Assembly (NCBI GenBank): GCA_949316235.1
Contig: OX438760.1
Span: 188,501-252,500 of the forward strand
Length of the DNA stretch: 64,000 bases
Reading direction: 5' to 3'
Source: Oegoconia quadripuncta
Taxonomy: Eukaryota; Arthropoda; Insecta; Lepidoptera; Autostichidae
In this document: piece by piece, positions 19,971 to 30,080 of the stretch
Layout of the letters: the number at the start of each line of letters is the position of its first letter
Position numbering within the stretch: the first letter of the stretch is position 1
Translations under genes and position numbers: made by a program
Notes under the pieces: generated by a model
Seen by the model: only the letters and a program-made list of their open reading frames with translations
Told to the model about the DNA's origin: nothing
Databases searched by the model: none

Positions 19971-21329
19971 CCTTGCCTTTATTTAAAGCCGGTAGTACAA
20001 CAGACCCCTCTAATTTTAGACCTATATCAATACTACCGACTCTCAGTAAAATCTTTGAAAAAATTATATTAATTCAGTTATCGGCTTATTTTTATAGTAA
20101 CGATTTCTTGTCACATAAACAATTCGGTTTTACTAGGGGCCGCTCGACAACCGACGCAGGTGTCGAGCTCTTACAACATATTTTTGAAGCTTGGGAAGAT
20201 TCTCGGGATGCAATAGGAGTATTCTGCGACTTGTCCAAGGCATTTGATTGCGTTCATCATGACACCTTAATCAGGAAATTACGTCATTATGGTGTAACAG
20301 GCCGTGCTATTGACCTTTTGATTTCTTATATGAGTGGCAGAGTTCAGAGGGTTAATATCAGTGGCAACACATCGTCAGGGTCCACAGTCTGCATGGGCGT
20401 CCCACAGGGTTCCATACTCGGGCCATTTTTATTTTTAGTTTATATAAATGACTTGCCTGACCTTGTAAAGGATAATAAACATGAAATAGTATTGTTTGCA
20501 GATGATACCTCCGTATTATTTAAAGTAAATAGACAAAAATTAAGCTATGACGATGTGAACAATGCTATTTCTGAAGTAGTAGAATGGTTTACGGCAAATA
20601 ATTTGTTACTTAATGAGAAAAAAACTAAATGTGTGAAATTTGTACTACCCAATGTCAGGGTGGTGCCCACAAATATAATGATAAAAAATGCCACTTTAGA
20701 TCTCGTAGATTCTACTGTATTTTTGGGCATTACTTTAGACGCCAAAATGCAATGGGGTCCTCATATACATAAATTGGCGAAAAGGCTCAGCTCTGCAGCG
20801 TACGCAGTCAAAAAAATTCGACAAATATCAGACGTAAATACTGCTAGATTAGTATATTTTAGTTATTTCCACAGCTTGATGTCTTACGGTATCTTGCTGT
20901 GGGGAAACGCCGCGGATATAAATACAATCTTTGTTTTACAAAAACGAGCCGTTCGCGCAATTTATCAATTGAGACCTGCAGTGTCACTTAGAGATAGGTT
21001 TAAAGTGTATAACATTCTAACCTTTTCGTCACAGTACATTTTTGAAAATCTAATGTATGTCAAAAAAAAATATAACATCATTTAGGAAAAATAGTGATAA
21101 ACATGATGTCAATACAAGAAATAAAGATAAACTTGCAGGTCACATAAGTCGCCTCCGCAAAGTCAGTAATTCATTCAAAGGGTTATGTATACGCTTTTTC
21201 AATAAGGTTCCAGTTGATATACAAAATCTTCCTCTCAATAAATTTAAAGATACTGTAAAACAGAAACTTATTGAGAAAGCATATTATAAAATATCAGACT
21301 ATTTAGATGATAATCATCCCTGGACATAA
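19971..21329 (+). pseudogene. LINE-1 ORF2 reverse transcriptase, truncated and frameshifted
   Basis: RNA-directed DNA polymerase of a non-LTR retrotransposon, which primes on nicked chromosomal DNA in the nucleus. The 383-residue frame opens at 19934 in the upstream array, so its first 12 residues (MGKCHSHSLMSY) are not native. Seen after that: SNFRPISILPTLSKIFEKI (about 26-44), FCDLSKAFDCVHHD with the first catalytic aspartate (D99), GVPQGSILGPFLFLVYINDL (about 155-174), LFADDTSVLF (187-196, FADD active site), and the thumb/C-terminal HSLMSYGILLWGNA (313-326). The frame stops at 21083-21085 after a nine-A run at 21061-21069. One base fewer would continue into the second frame, 21057-21329, which ends KISDYLDDNHPWT-stop. 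The endonuclease and ORF1 are absent. It cannot move itself. Confidence 0.9.
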
Positions 21330-21596
21330 TCAGATCGTTCGCATGCCAGGCTATTTCACAATTAATAATGAAATTTAAAAACCTGTTTGTAATATAAAAA
21401 CCTTTATGTAAAATCAAAGCCTGATTTTAAAAGAGCAACCCTTCGAGTTTCTTGCTTGTTCTTCTCAGGGGAAAATTGCATTTTGAACAAGCAGTAGCTT
21501 AAAAAATTTAAAATTTACTATGTAAAATTGACTATTTTAAGTGTACTCTGTGTACCTACAAAATAAAGCATTTTTGACTTTGACTTTGACTTTGAC
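19971..21596 (+). mobile_element. LINE-1 (CR1/Jockey-group non-LTR retrotransposon), younger 5'-truncated copy
   Basis: Starts within the RT fingers at CCTTGCCTTTATTTAAAGC and ends in AAATAAAGCATTTTTGAC plus TTTGAC repeats. It is flanked by TACG at 19967-19970 and 21597-21600, a likely 4-bp target duplication. To its left is the 47-bp array and to its right an older LINE-1 copy resuming at GTACCTTGTTGTGGGG, so it sits inside that older copy. The 3' UTR (21330-21596) has GAGCAACCCTTCGAGTTTC, found in other family members. Confidence 0.85.
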
Positions 21597-21600
21597 TACG

Positions 21601-22275
21601 GTACCTTGTTGTGGGGAAATGCCGCGGATATAAATACAATCTTTGTTTTACAAAAACGAGCCGTTCGCGCAATTTATCAATTGAGACCTGCAGTGTCACT
21701 TAGAGACAGATTTAAAGAGTATAATATTCTAACCTTTTCGTCACAGTACATTTTTGAAAATCTAATATATGTCAAAAAAATATAGCATCATTTAGGAAAA
21801 ATAGTGATAAACATGATGTCAATACAAGAAATAAAGACAAACTTGCAGGTCACATAAGACTCCTCCGCAAAGTCAGTAATTCATTCAAAGGGTTTTCAAT
21901 ATAAGGTTCCTGTTGATATACAAAATCTTCCTTTCAATTAATTTAAAGATACTATAAACCAGAAAATATTAAGAAAGCATAATATAAAATATCAGATTAT
22001 TTAGATGATAAACATTCATGGACATAACCAGCCCGTTCGCATAACCAGGCTATTTCACAATTAATAATGAAATATTATAATATAAAATAATAATTAATAT
22101 TTTTGTAATATAAAAACCTTTTTTTTTTAAAGCGACCTCTCGAGTTTCTTGCTTGTTCTTCTCAGGGGAAAATTGCCTTTTTAACAAGCAGTAGCTTTAA
22201 AATTGTAAAATCTGACTATTTTAAGTGTACCCTGTATACCTACAAAATAAATCGTTTTTTGATTTTGATTTTGAT
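21601..22275 (+). pseudogene. Older LINE-1 copy, continuation after the insertion
   Basis: Resumes LINE-1 at GTACCTTGTTGTGGGGAAAT and carries the C-terminal region with several indels: a seven-A run near 21774, a loss inside FKGLCIRFFN near 21893, and a stop-rich end. It has a decayed 3' UTR and a TTTTGATTTTGATTTTGAT tail. The array at 19704-19970 is its interrupted 5' part. Confidence 0.85.
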
Positions 22276-23099
22276 AAAGAAAATCCCGGAATAGCAGAAG
22301 GACAGATTTGCATAAAGGCAGTTAATGTACTGTCGTCGTCAAAAAAGATATAAAACCCTAGTAACCTTATTATCAATTTGTGACCTATTTGCTTTATATA
22401 TGTAAATGGCCACTTTTAATTGTCATAAATAGTCAAGAAAATCTATTTATATAAGTCAATGTGACATGTATATAACACCGGCAACTGGCTTTTTGGCGGG
22501 ATCTCAACGAGTGAAGTTGCAATTTTCTTTATAATTCTTATAATTTGTGCATTCTGACTTTTGAAGCTTAATAATGGCAGAATATTGCGCAGCAAAAGTT
22601 AATGATGGTGTACAAGTGAAGGGAAGTGTAAATTAAAGTGCGTAAACGGAGCTTTCGGGTTTCCACAAGAAGCCGCCAAAATTTTTTGTAAATCATTCTG
22701 CCACTTTACTGAAGAATGACTTGACCGTGACTAGACTCTGTATACGCCAAGTATACGACTTTGACTGAGACTAACTTATAAACTGAAGAAATAAGAGAAA
22801 TAAGACATGTCTGAGTTCTCCGAGAGGAGAGAATAAAATGAAAAAAAAACACCGGTAACTTTTCTTCGTGAGTTAAAATAATTGAACCGCCAAAAATTAG
22901 CAAAACAACCGACTTAAGTAAGATTCTACTCGCTATCTCAAGAGTGCATCATCAGATTTTAACCAAGTTTATATCGGACCACCCGATAAATGAAATATAT
23001 ATTTTAAGCATTTATTTACGCCACTGCGTTCACATACCTACACAATTATTTTTTAAAGAAATATACATACAAATAAACGTAAAGACTAGAAAATACAAA
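22276..23099. other. No supported gene
   Basis: 22575-22640 begins MAEYCAAKVNDG before a stop, and 22650-22710 reads GAFGFPQEAAK. Together these vaguely recall a THAP-type start, but they are too short and out of frame. The rest is A+T-rich and unassigned. Confidence 0.35.
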
Positions 23100-23375
23100 G
23101 AGCGAGTGTGTGCCGCAGTAGCACAAATGGGTTATAACTCAGTGTGGCACATCACTCAAAGAGCGAAACACTGGTTTTAAGTTACAACCCCTACAAGTAT
23201 GAGTGCATAAAAGTACGCGCATGTTTCCGTCTGCGTGTACATTTGTCGTCAATCGTGAGTGATAGGTGTCCCTTGTTGATACAGCTAGTGTTGAGTAGTA
23301 ATTATGATAACAAGTTAAATGAATGATAATGATGTGACAAAAGGAAAAAGAGAAGTGCATAGGAAATTCCACTAC
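23100..23375 (+). repeat. REP-K repeat copy
   Basis: The part 23247-23375 matches 2133-2272 in order and orientation. Open frames on both strands here (23139-23483 and 23144-23326) have no recognised content. Confidence 0.5.
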
Positions 23376-23469
23376 ATTTTGCTTTTCCAAATCTGACCTA
23401 AGGTGTTTTTTGAGCAAACTTAATTTATTTATTTTATTACGATACATTATCAAAACAATCATAAAACAT

Positions 23470-23755
23470 ACATTATTTACCAAAGGCTATTATAAAATTT
23501 CTGACTATCTGGATGATAAGCAAGCATGGACATAGACCGCTCGGCGATATTCAGTCTAATTATACAATATAATATAATTGTAACCCAAACTTATTTAAAA
23601 GAGCAACCCTTGAGTTTCTTGCTCGTTCTTCTCTGGGGAATCTGCTTTGCGAATGAGCAATAATGTCACTAATTTTAATATTAAGATAAAAAATGTGACG
23701 TTTTCAAGTGATAATTTTTATCCTACGACATAAATATTTTTGATTTTGATTTTAA
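23470..23755 (+). mobile_element. LINE-2 (LINE-1 relative) 3' end
   Basis: Coding end reads YYKISDYLDDKQAWT-stop-like (here GYYKISDYLDDKQAWT). The 3' UTR has CTTGAGTTTCTTGCTCGTTC, GTGACGTTTTCAAGTGATAA and a TTTTTGATTTTGATTTT tail. Copies at 40318-40590 and, inverted, 25213-25380. Confidence 0.85.
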
Positions 23756-24306
23756 TTATCATTACAGTAAAAACCAATGCAATAATGTACGAACCAACTA
23801 AATAGTATAATAGTTAACAATAAAATTATAATTTAGGCATATACCATTAATTAGCTACTTATATAACATACAGATGAAAAATACATTAATGATCCTATGC
23901 TACCGAATAATGCAGTTGCTGCCGATTAGACACGCAGATTATTTGTAAATTCGCATCCACAGGAAGCGCACATGAACATTGTTTACTCTGTGCTAGAAGT
24001 GGTATCGTTTGCCCACTTCGTCAGCCGACAATCCAATCAGACGCCCCGGGGACCGCCAAGACAAGCCGTCCGATTTGTTGGCACAAGTCACACCGCTCGC
24101 TCGTTTTATTGATTGACTTTTTATACCGTTCGGAGAAAAATGTGACGTACCTAGGAGTGGAGTAGAAGACATCGTATTGGTATTTTTTCGGTCGAATCTA
24201 TATCGAGCATTTGATTCTACGAACTAATTTATGGAAATTCATGGGCAAAAACAACAAGTGCGTGTAAAGTAAATCAATATTTCGGATACTTACATAGTTA
24301 TTATAT
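23756..24306. other. No recognised feature
   Basis: A G+C-rich patch at 24010-24110 (ACGCCCCGGGGACCGCC) lies between A+T-rich flanks. No frame of note. Confidence 0.4.
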
Positions 24307-24452
24307 AACTAATTTTCCGCCCGCGGCTTCGCCTGCGTGGAGTAACTTTATCGCTGAAATTTGTTTACCCCTAGGGAACTACTCATTTTATCGGGATGTC
24401 CTATGTTTTAGTTTTTTTAGATTGTCCGGGGTATATTCTACCTATATACCAA
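24307..24452 (+). repeat. REP-E, 5' part of a chimera
   Basis: CTAATTTTCCGCCCGCGGC start and TATATTCTACCTATATACC at the break, then direct passage into SINE-A inside the B box. Confidence 0.75.
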
Positions 24453-24611
24453 AATTCGATCCCTAGCGGGGTACATGTTTAAGTACTCGGTTTGGTTGGT
24501 GGTAGGGCATTTTAAATGTCCGCCTGGCTAGCTTCCACCATCTAATCTAACTCGGCCGCCAAGAAGCAATGTTAAAAACATTGTTGTGTTCCGGTTGTCA
24601 GAGATAAGATA
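24453..24611 (+). mobile_element. SINE-A, 3' part of a chimera
   Basis: Enters SINE-A at TTCGATCCCTAGCGGGG with no A box, and stops at CAGAGATAAGATAG. Confidence 0.75.
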
Positions 24612-24639
24612 GATTTTGCAAGTTGGTGGGTCTTTGCTT

Positions 24640-24855
24640 CTCATGTTCATCACCATGTGGCTAGCTACCACCATCTTATCTAAGTCTCCAGCCAAACAGC
24701 AATGTTAATAGCGCTGTTGTGTTCCGGTTCTCAGGATAGCCAGCCCCCCAAATAAGATGGGGTTTCCTTCCAGCATGCTTCCACCTTCGGCCTCATCTTC
24801 CTTAACATCAGGTGTGATTGAGGTCAAGTGCTAACCCGTTATGCATAAAAAGAAA
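24640..24855 (+). mobile_element. SINE-A body with a non-tRNA head
   Basis: Enters at CCATGTGGCTAGCTACC like 18836-19018, and ends ATGCATAAAAAGAAAAC. It follows the previous partial copy after about 40 bases. Confidence 0.7.
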
Positions 24856-25212
24856 ACTTTCGCATTTATAATAATAGATTAGTTAGATTTACTCTAGTAG
24901 TTTTATTGCTATGACCACGCACTTTGGCATTCTAATTCAATGACTCTTCACATTCTTTCACGGTAAATTACTTTTGCGATACAAAACTATAACGTGAACT
25001 AAGTTGGGACAGAATTCCTCTCATGAAGTGTAAAAAGGGTGCGACAGCGAAACACAACGGGACGAGAATTCATGATTTATTCATACAACTTAAAACGATA
25101 CTAGGGCATTGTTGTTTACAAGCTATTTCTAACCCCAGGTGCAAAAAGAGGGGTATTTGAAGTTTGAATTGTCTGTCTGTCTATGGTATTAGCGTGTCTG
25201 GGGGTTCAATAT
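24856..25212. other. No recognised feature
   Basis: A+T-rich, no frame or repeat match noticed. Confidence 0.4.
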
Positions 25213-25380
25213 CTAAATCAAAATCAAAAATGAAAAAAAAAAAATCACTTGAAAACGTCACATTTTTTACCTTATTATTAAATTTTTGACATTATTGCTC
25301 ATTCACAAAGCTGATTCCCCAGAGAAGAACGAGCAAAAAACTCAAGGGTTGCTCTTTTAAATAAGTCTGGGTTACAATTA
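25213..25380 (-). mobile_element. LINE-2 3' UTR, inverted
   Basis: AAATCAAAATCAAAAATG tail at the left, ATCACTTGAAAACGTCAC, and GAACGAGCAAAAAACTCAAG: minus-strand counterpart of 23590-23755. Confidence 0.85.
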
Positions 25381-25394
25381 GTAGTAAATCTAGC

Positions 25395-25520
25395 AGTATC
25401 GAAATGGTTCTTAGTAATACGGCACGACCTTATCCCAAATGGTGATCAAAGATATCCCAAACATTAGCGTTTATATGCTGCTTGAAACAACAGCCACAGT
25501 ACACTTTATGGAACATTCAG
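25395..25520 (+). repeat. REP-J fragment
   Basis: ACGACCTTATCCCAAATGG, GATATCCCAAACATTAGCG, CTTGAAACAACAGCCACAG; same blocks as 38275-38420. Confidence 0.55.
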
Positions 25521-25526
25521 AATTAC

Positions 25527-25850
25527 TTTTTTTTATGCACAACGCGTTGTTACTTGATTTCAATCACACCTGATGTTAAGTGAAGATGAGGTCGAAGGTG
25601 GAAGCGTAGTGACCCGGAAACCCCAACACATTAGTCAATCTTATCTCTGACAACCGGAACACAACAATGCTATTAACATTACTGTTTGGCGGCCGATTTA
25701 GATAAGATGGTGGTAGCTAGCCAGGCGGACATTCAAAATGCCCTACCACGAACCAAACCGAATACTTCAACATGTACCCCGCTGGGGATCGAACCCGCGA
25801 CCTCCGAATCGTAAACCCAATGTTGTTTACACTGAGCCACGGAGGCGGTA
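25527..25850 (-). mobile_element. SINE-A, full length
   Basis: TTTTTTTTATGCACAACGCG tail, inverted B box GGGGATCGAACCCGCGACC, end CCACGGAGGCGG. Confidence 0.85.
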
Positions 25851-25910
25851 TAATTTACGTAGAGACTTTTAAAAATGAAAACGCAACGCAAGCAACAATG
25901 TTTACCTGTT

Positions 25911-25990
25911 AGCTAGTATCCATAGTGCAAGCTTTGTTTTAGTTTGAGGTGGATGATTGGTGTAAGTGTCCGAAATACATATTTTATTTA
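25911..25990 (+). mobile_element. SINE-B 3' fragment
   Basis: GCTAGTATCCATAGTGCAAG and GGATGATTGGTGTAAGTGTC, the SINE-B end seen at 39915-39990. Confidence 0.7.
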
Positions 25991-26564
25991 TTTACAAAAT
26001 CTGAAACATCCTTATAAATGCATACATATGTATAATAGGGTCATGAAACCCTTTTTGCCCCGAGAACTGACGATGATTAGCTAACCTAACTGAAACTCGA
26101 GAATTTCGAGAGGGTTCATAATTTTGAAGATGGCCGTTACGCGCTTGTAATATCATCGCCGACCTTTTGCTAAAATTATTTCCACGTTGGGCCCATAATT
26201 CTATGAAATTTACGTAAATTTAATTTAGTATGTTGTGAATGTGCGATACGTGGGTCGTATGTCGCAAATAGATAATTGAATTAGTAATTTCATTAAGTGA
26301 CTAGGCTGTATGGAGGATATTTTCGCTTTTACAGAAACCGTACTGTTTACTTGTACTTAGGCTTCTATCGAGGTAGTATGACAGTGTATTTTATATAATA
26401 TGTATGCAATGAAATGGCTAATTTAATGATCTGCCTACCACATTTATAAGCATTATCCTGGATTGATCTCGGATTTGTCTAGTCACAGGCGAACCTGCCT
26501 TCGAAACTGAAGGCTTGCTAGGCAAAGCCTCATGTATTATATCTTATCCGACTTGTAACACAAA
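25991..26564. other. No recognised feature
   Basis: No credible frame or repeat match. Confidence 0.4.
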
Positions 26565-26715
26565 TTGAGTGATCAAAGATATCCCGAACATAAGAGCCTG
26601 GGTATCCCAAACGTTTGGTGCTTGAAACATTATCAAAGCTTCACGTTTCGAAGTTGCACAGAAATGCACATGTGACGGGGGCTGAGATCATCAATGGCAC
26701 TGCGACTCTATGGAT
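26565..26715 (+). repeat. REP-J fragment
   Basis: GTGATCAAAGATATCCCGAA, TTTGGTGCTTGAAACATTAT and AGAAATGCACATGTGACGGG parallel 38300-38430. Confidence 0.55.
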
Positions 26716-26734
26716 ATATTGTGGTGTAAAGCAC

Positions 26735-26815
26735 CTTCTTCTTCTTAGCGAGTCGATGGCAAAAATATGAAATTCTTGAGGACCACAATGTGGCCACGCG
26801 TACCGCATTGTAAGT
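26735..26815 (-). pseudogene. LINE C-terminus scrap
   Basis: The minus strand reads VATLWSSRISYFCHRLAKK, related to FDIFCHRLAKT in the remnant at 11535-12031. Confidence 0.55.
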
Positions 26816-27394
26816 AAAGCACCTTAGTCTCTTTTACTACACCAATAGATAGAAGTTTAATTGCTTTTATGTGCTTATACTAAATAATGGTTCAACATAT
26901 TTGTCGAGAACACGTTTGAGACGGTGCCAGCCTGTCTCGTGGTACATAGGCAATGAGATAGTGTCATCAGTGACCATGGAACCTTAGATGCTACCCAGTG
27001 AAGGATAAACGGAGAGCATCCAACTCGGCCTTCGCATGCAATCAGTGGATTCATCCAGACTAGTCTAAAGTCGCTCCTGTTAAAGTGCTATGATCAACAC
27101 CTTAGTAATTGACTATTCACGTTATCCCTCCCAGTGCCGGTAGTAATAGGTAACAGCGGCAATAACTCATAGGCGTATAGGCGTATCAGTGGCGTATCAG
27201 TGGCGTATCAGTGGCGGCAACCGTCTCGGCAGACTGGCTTGAAGCAGTAGCCTAATTATATTATACTAGTATATTCTGACCTATTTATTTATAATACTAT
27301 TACGTAATTATGATTTTGTATATTTACACTACATTATATACATACACTAACCCGACTATAATTATTTATTATCATTCTGCTCATTATTGTACCT
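26816..27394. other. No gene; short 11-bp tandem
   Basis: GCGTATCAGTG occurs three times in tandem near 27181-27213. Otherwise unassigned. Confidence 0.45.
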
Positions 27395-27535
27395 CACGTG
27401 GCGTCCGTGCGTCACTGGTCATTTAGGGGCACTGACAACCAGCGCTGTGATTAGCAGCATGAGCTGAGTGCACCATTTGTGCACGCCGCAACACGTGACG
27501 GCATTGTCGGGATCTTCCTCATAATTGTATTTCTA
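27395..27535 (+). repeat. REP-F repeat copy
   Basis: GGCGTCCGTGCGTCACTGG and ACAACCAGCGCTGTG match the REP-F blocks. 27536-27845 is an A+T-rich 3'-UTR-like stretch with AAATAAATAAATAAACTATTC. Confidence 0.5.
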
Positions 27536-27845
27536 TTTTAGCTATAATTTACTACTTCTTTGTTTTTGTATCGTGTTGTGGCGTTCATAATATTATTTAT
27601 TTTATTTATTTATTTATTATTAGACCACTATTATATTGTCTACAATATTTCTATATGTAAGAACCTGTTAGTAGCCGTCAGGTATAATTCCCCATTGTTA
27701 TTTGTGATTTAACATGGCTGTTAGTTTTCCTTAACATAAATAAATAAATAAACTATTCTTATTCTATTCTTAACACAAGTCACTTACACAACTGTATGTA
27801 GAACGTTAGTTAGCGTTGCGCTTTCTTTGGCGGTCGGTAGCAATA

Positions 27846-28020
27846 TTTTTTTTATGTTTACTGGATATGGGTTTGACCACAATCTCACCTGATGGAAAGT
27901 GACGATGTGGTCGAACCTGAGGTAAATAATGTCTTAGGAACAAGTAGATAGTATTGTGGACAAGACAATAACGTCGCATTCAATAGGATTCCTGCATACT
28001 TGTGCTAGGTATATCAATGT
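27846..28020 (-). mobile_element. LINE-3 scrap plus an unnamed repeat
   Basis: 27846-27920 (GACCACAATCTCACCTGATG, AAAGTGACGATGTGGTCG) resembles the 3' end at 13212-13410. 27930-28015 (GACAATAACGTCGCATTCAA) is the inverse of 37580-37690. Confidence 0.5.
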
Positions 28021-28037
28021 TTATGTATTTATTTAGT

Positions 28038-28209
28038 AAAATGTCATTTTAAGAAACTGTCATTTTACGAAACTGTCATTTTACGAAACATTCTTTTTAC
28101 GAAACTGTCATTTTACGAAATCGTCATTTTACGAAACTGTCATTTTACGAAACAGTCATTTTACGAAACTGTCATTTTACGAAACTGTCATTTTACGAAT
28201 CCGTCATTT
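28038..28209. repeat. 16-bp tandem repeat
   Basis: About ten GAAACTGTCATTTTAC units with a few substitutions, ending ACGAATCCGTCATTTG. The same motif and the same ACGAATCCGTCATTT ending recur at 36607-36650. Confidence 0.9.
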
Positions 28210-28744
28210 GAACCTTAACCATTTAAACCATTTATTTCCTTATGACTACTTTGTCCACGTGCCTACGTACTTCTTAATCGCTAATGACTCGTGAATAAAA
28301 TCTTTGTTTCATCACACAAACATTTACCTTTAGCGACATCCGAACCAACCAACTGTTGTAGTTGATTGAGAAGGTTTGTTACTGCCTTTTATACCATGGT
28401 TACGTAAAATAGTGCTAATTCTATATATCGAAGATACCCTCCTCTAGTACCCACAGTTCTGTCTAACACCCTGTATTACCCCGTCATCATTGTCAACCCT
28501 GTATAATACTAACCCCCTCTATAATTCCTGTTACGCTGACTTGACATAATTCCGGTATTTCTCTAACAAACATCGCTCCTCTATCTACCTAGTTATAAAA
28601 TATTGTACGCGTTTCGTGTCTCTATTCTGAGTAAATAACCATCAAAGCTTTGTGGGAGAGACGCGTTAGGCCTAATTGATAATTGTAGGTTTGTTTGCCT
28701 TTGATAGGGCTTAAGTACACAAGACTATATTCCGGGGCCAGAAG
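28210..28744. other. No recognised feature
   Basis: Contains a C-rich, non-coding stretch near 28430-28520. Confidence 0.4.
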
Positions 28745-29175
28745 TGCCTGAAGGACTTTTCACCAACTGCCCAAGAAAGGAGGGTAATATTTTTCGAGTG
28801 CTTGTATGTACGTGTGTAAGGATATAATATAATAAATAATAATATAAATATTTTGGACACTTACACCAATCATCTAGTCCCAAACTAAGCAAAGCTTGTG
28901 CTATGGATACTAGATAACGGATAAACATACATAAATATTTATATAAACATCCAAGACTCAGGAATAAATGTTCGTATTCATCACACAAACATTTACCCCT
29001 CGCGGGATTCGAACCCGCAACCTTTCGTTGGTTTCGCTGATAGGGTCACTGTCCACTACACCAATCGGTCGTCATGGATGTATGTATGTCCGTTCCTTTG
29101 GCGCATCCTGTAGCCTAAATGGATACATTTCGCAGTAAAAATTTCCAACATGGCGTCCGCAAAATACAATATATT
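28745..29175 (+). repeat. REP-G split by SINE-B
   Basis: Left part 28745-28838 (CAACTGCCCAAGAAAGGAGG, AATATTTTTCGAGTGCTTG) and right part 29075-29175 (GTATGTCCGTTCCTTTGGCG, AACATGGCGTCCGCAAAATA) join as one REP-G when the SINE-B is removed. Confidence 0.6.
28840..29074 (-). mobile_element. SINE-B (tRNA-headed), inverted
   Basis: Minus-strand head GACGACCGATTGGTGTAGTG, B box GCGGGTTCGAATCCCGCGAG; end GGACTAGATGATTGGTGTAA. An 87-codon minus frame across it is not a gene. Confidence 0.85.
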
Positions 29176-29203
29176 ATGCTGTTTTTTTGGTTTTTATATA
29201 CTT

Positions 29204-29416
29204 AAATATTGGATCTTTACCTATGACATTGGAGTTCTTTTTCTTCGTTAATCATATGTAGGTACCAATTCCTGCGATTTTCAAAGCTATATCCAAATTT
29301 GTTTTTTATTTGGAAAATGGAATATTATTTCAAGGTTTCACATGAAATATTTTTTAATTTCTGGGCTAAATCACATAATAAAAAAAATTTTAACAGAGCT
29401 CTTTTCATATGCTTCC
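29204..29416 (+). mobile_element. MITE-M copy 1, left half
   Basis: Inverted-repeat-type end TAAATATTGGATCTTTACC and the body CAAGGTTTCACATGAAATAT, CTGGGCTAAATCACATAAT, broken at GCTTCC by the BEL/Pao element. The right half resumes at 35860. Full relatives are at 40745-41175 and 61835-62318. Confidence 0.8.
29412..29416. repeat. Target-site duplication (CTTCC), left
   Basis: CTTCC precedes the left LTR and is repeated at 35855-35859 after the right LTR. Five-base duplications fit BEL/Pao integration. Confidence 0.9.
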
Positions 29417-29791
29417 TGATAAGGACAGCGAGCAAGAAAAGGACCACGAAGGCCGGACGCCCTCACAACCGATGCACGCAACTCTAACTAGTTGAGTGAC
29501 AACGTTCCCCGCAAGGTCAAGTCGGAGCGAGAGGGAAATAGATTAGAAGAGGGCGTCCGCGCCACCCACTGCTCACGGACGCCCACTAGTTGGGAGACTT
29601 AGTTAGGGAATAAATATAGCGATATTGTACATTGTTTTGTATTCTTGTTTTCTGTGCTACTACTACATGTTAAGGAGAAATAAAAGTCTGATTGAAATAG
29701 AACCAGTGTATTAGTTGAAGCAAGATTCACCAAGAGCGAACGCTCCCCAGCAGAAATATTTTCCACATACAGTCCACTGCTGTCCCCCACA
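29417..29791 (+). repeat. 5' LTR of BEL/Pao element
   Basis: Runs from TGATAAGGACAGCG to GTCCCCCACA, 375 bp. AATAAA signals lie at 29609-29614 and 29679-29684. Its start also encodes the last residues of the polyprotein in the other LTR copy. Confidence 0.97.
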
Positions 29792-29796
29792 GTGTT

Positions 29797-29815
29797 TGGA
29801 CCATCGAGCCGGATC
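29797..29815 (+). promoter_or_regulatory. Probable tRNA primer-binding site
   Basis: TGGACCATCGAGCCGGATC begins five bases after the 5' LTR. Read as the complement of a tRNA 3' end, it fits the acceptor and T-arm of a typical eukaryotic tRNA-Tyr apart from two positions. The assignment rests on remembered tRNA sequence and is tentative. Confidence 0.6.
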
Positions 29816-29846
29816 AAGCAAGAACTGCAGGAATTGAACCAAGAAG

Positions 29847-29942
29847 ATGGTCGTGACAAGAAGCCAATCTGGAGACGATAGACGAGTTTTCGAAGATCCA
29901 CCGGGTTCGCCGAGTGCTACCGACGAACCTTGCAGCCAGTAA
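29847..29942 (+). pseudogene. Upstream start of gag closed by an in-frame stop
   Basis: An ATG with a favourable context (A at -3, G at +4) opens a 31-codon frame beginning MVVTRSQSGDD that ends at TAA 29940-29942. It is in the same phase as the long polyprotein frame, and after the stop the phase remains open without interruption to 30081 and beyond. This suggests the native gag start is here and a single stop codon separates it from the rest. The alternative is that translation truly begins at the weaker-context ATG at 30081. Confidence 0.6.
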
Positions 29943-30080
29943 CCCGGCGAGACACGAGCACCCGTTCCAGTCCGTGAACCAGCTTCTCAGGGACTCCACG
30001 CGTCGAATACGCACCACGAAACCACTGCGCCGACTACCTCCGGTGTACGCCACCCCGCTCCTGGCTCCGTGCGTTCACGC

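Noticed and set aside
22575..22715. Possible THAP-domain start (MAEYCAAK, GAFGFPQEAAK)
   Set aside because: Too short, interrupted by stops and frame changes, and the C2CH spacing cannot be completed.
28038..28209. CRISPR-like array
   Set aside because: Units are contiguous with no spacers, and the DNA is clearly animal; it is a plain tandem repeat.
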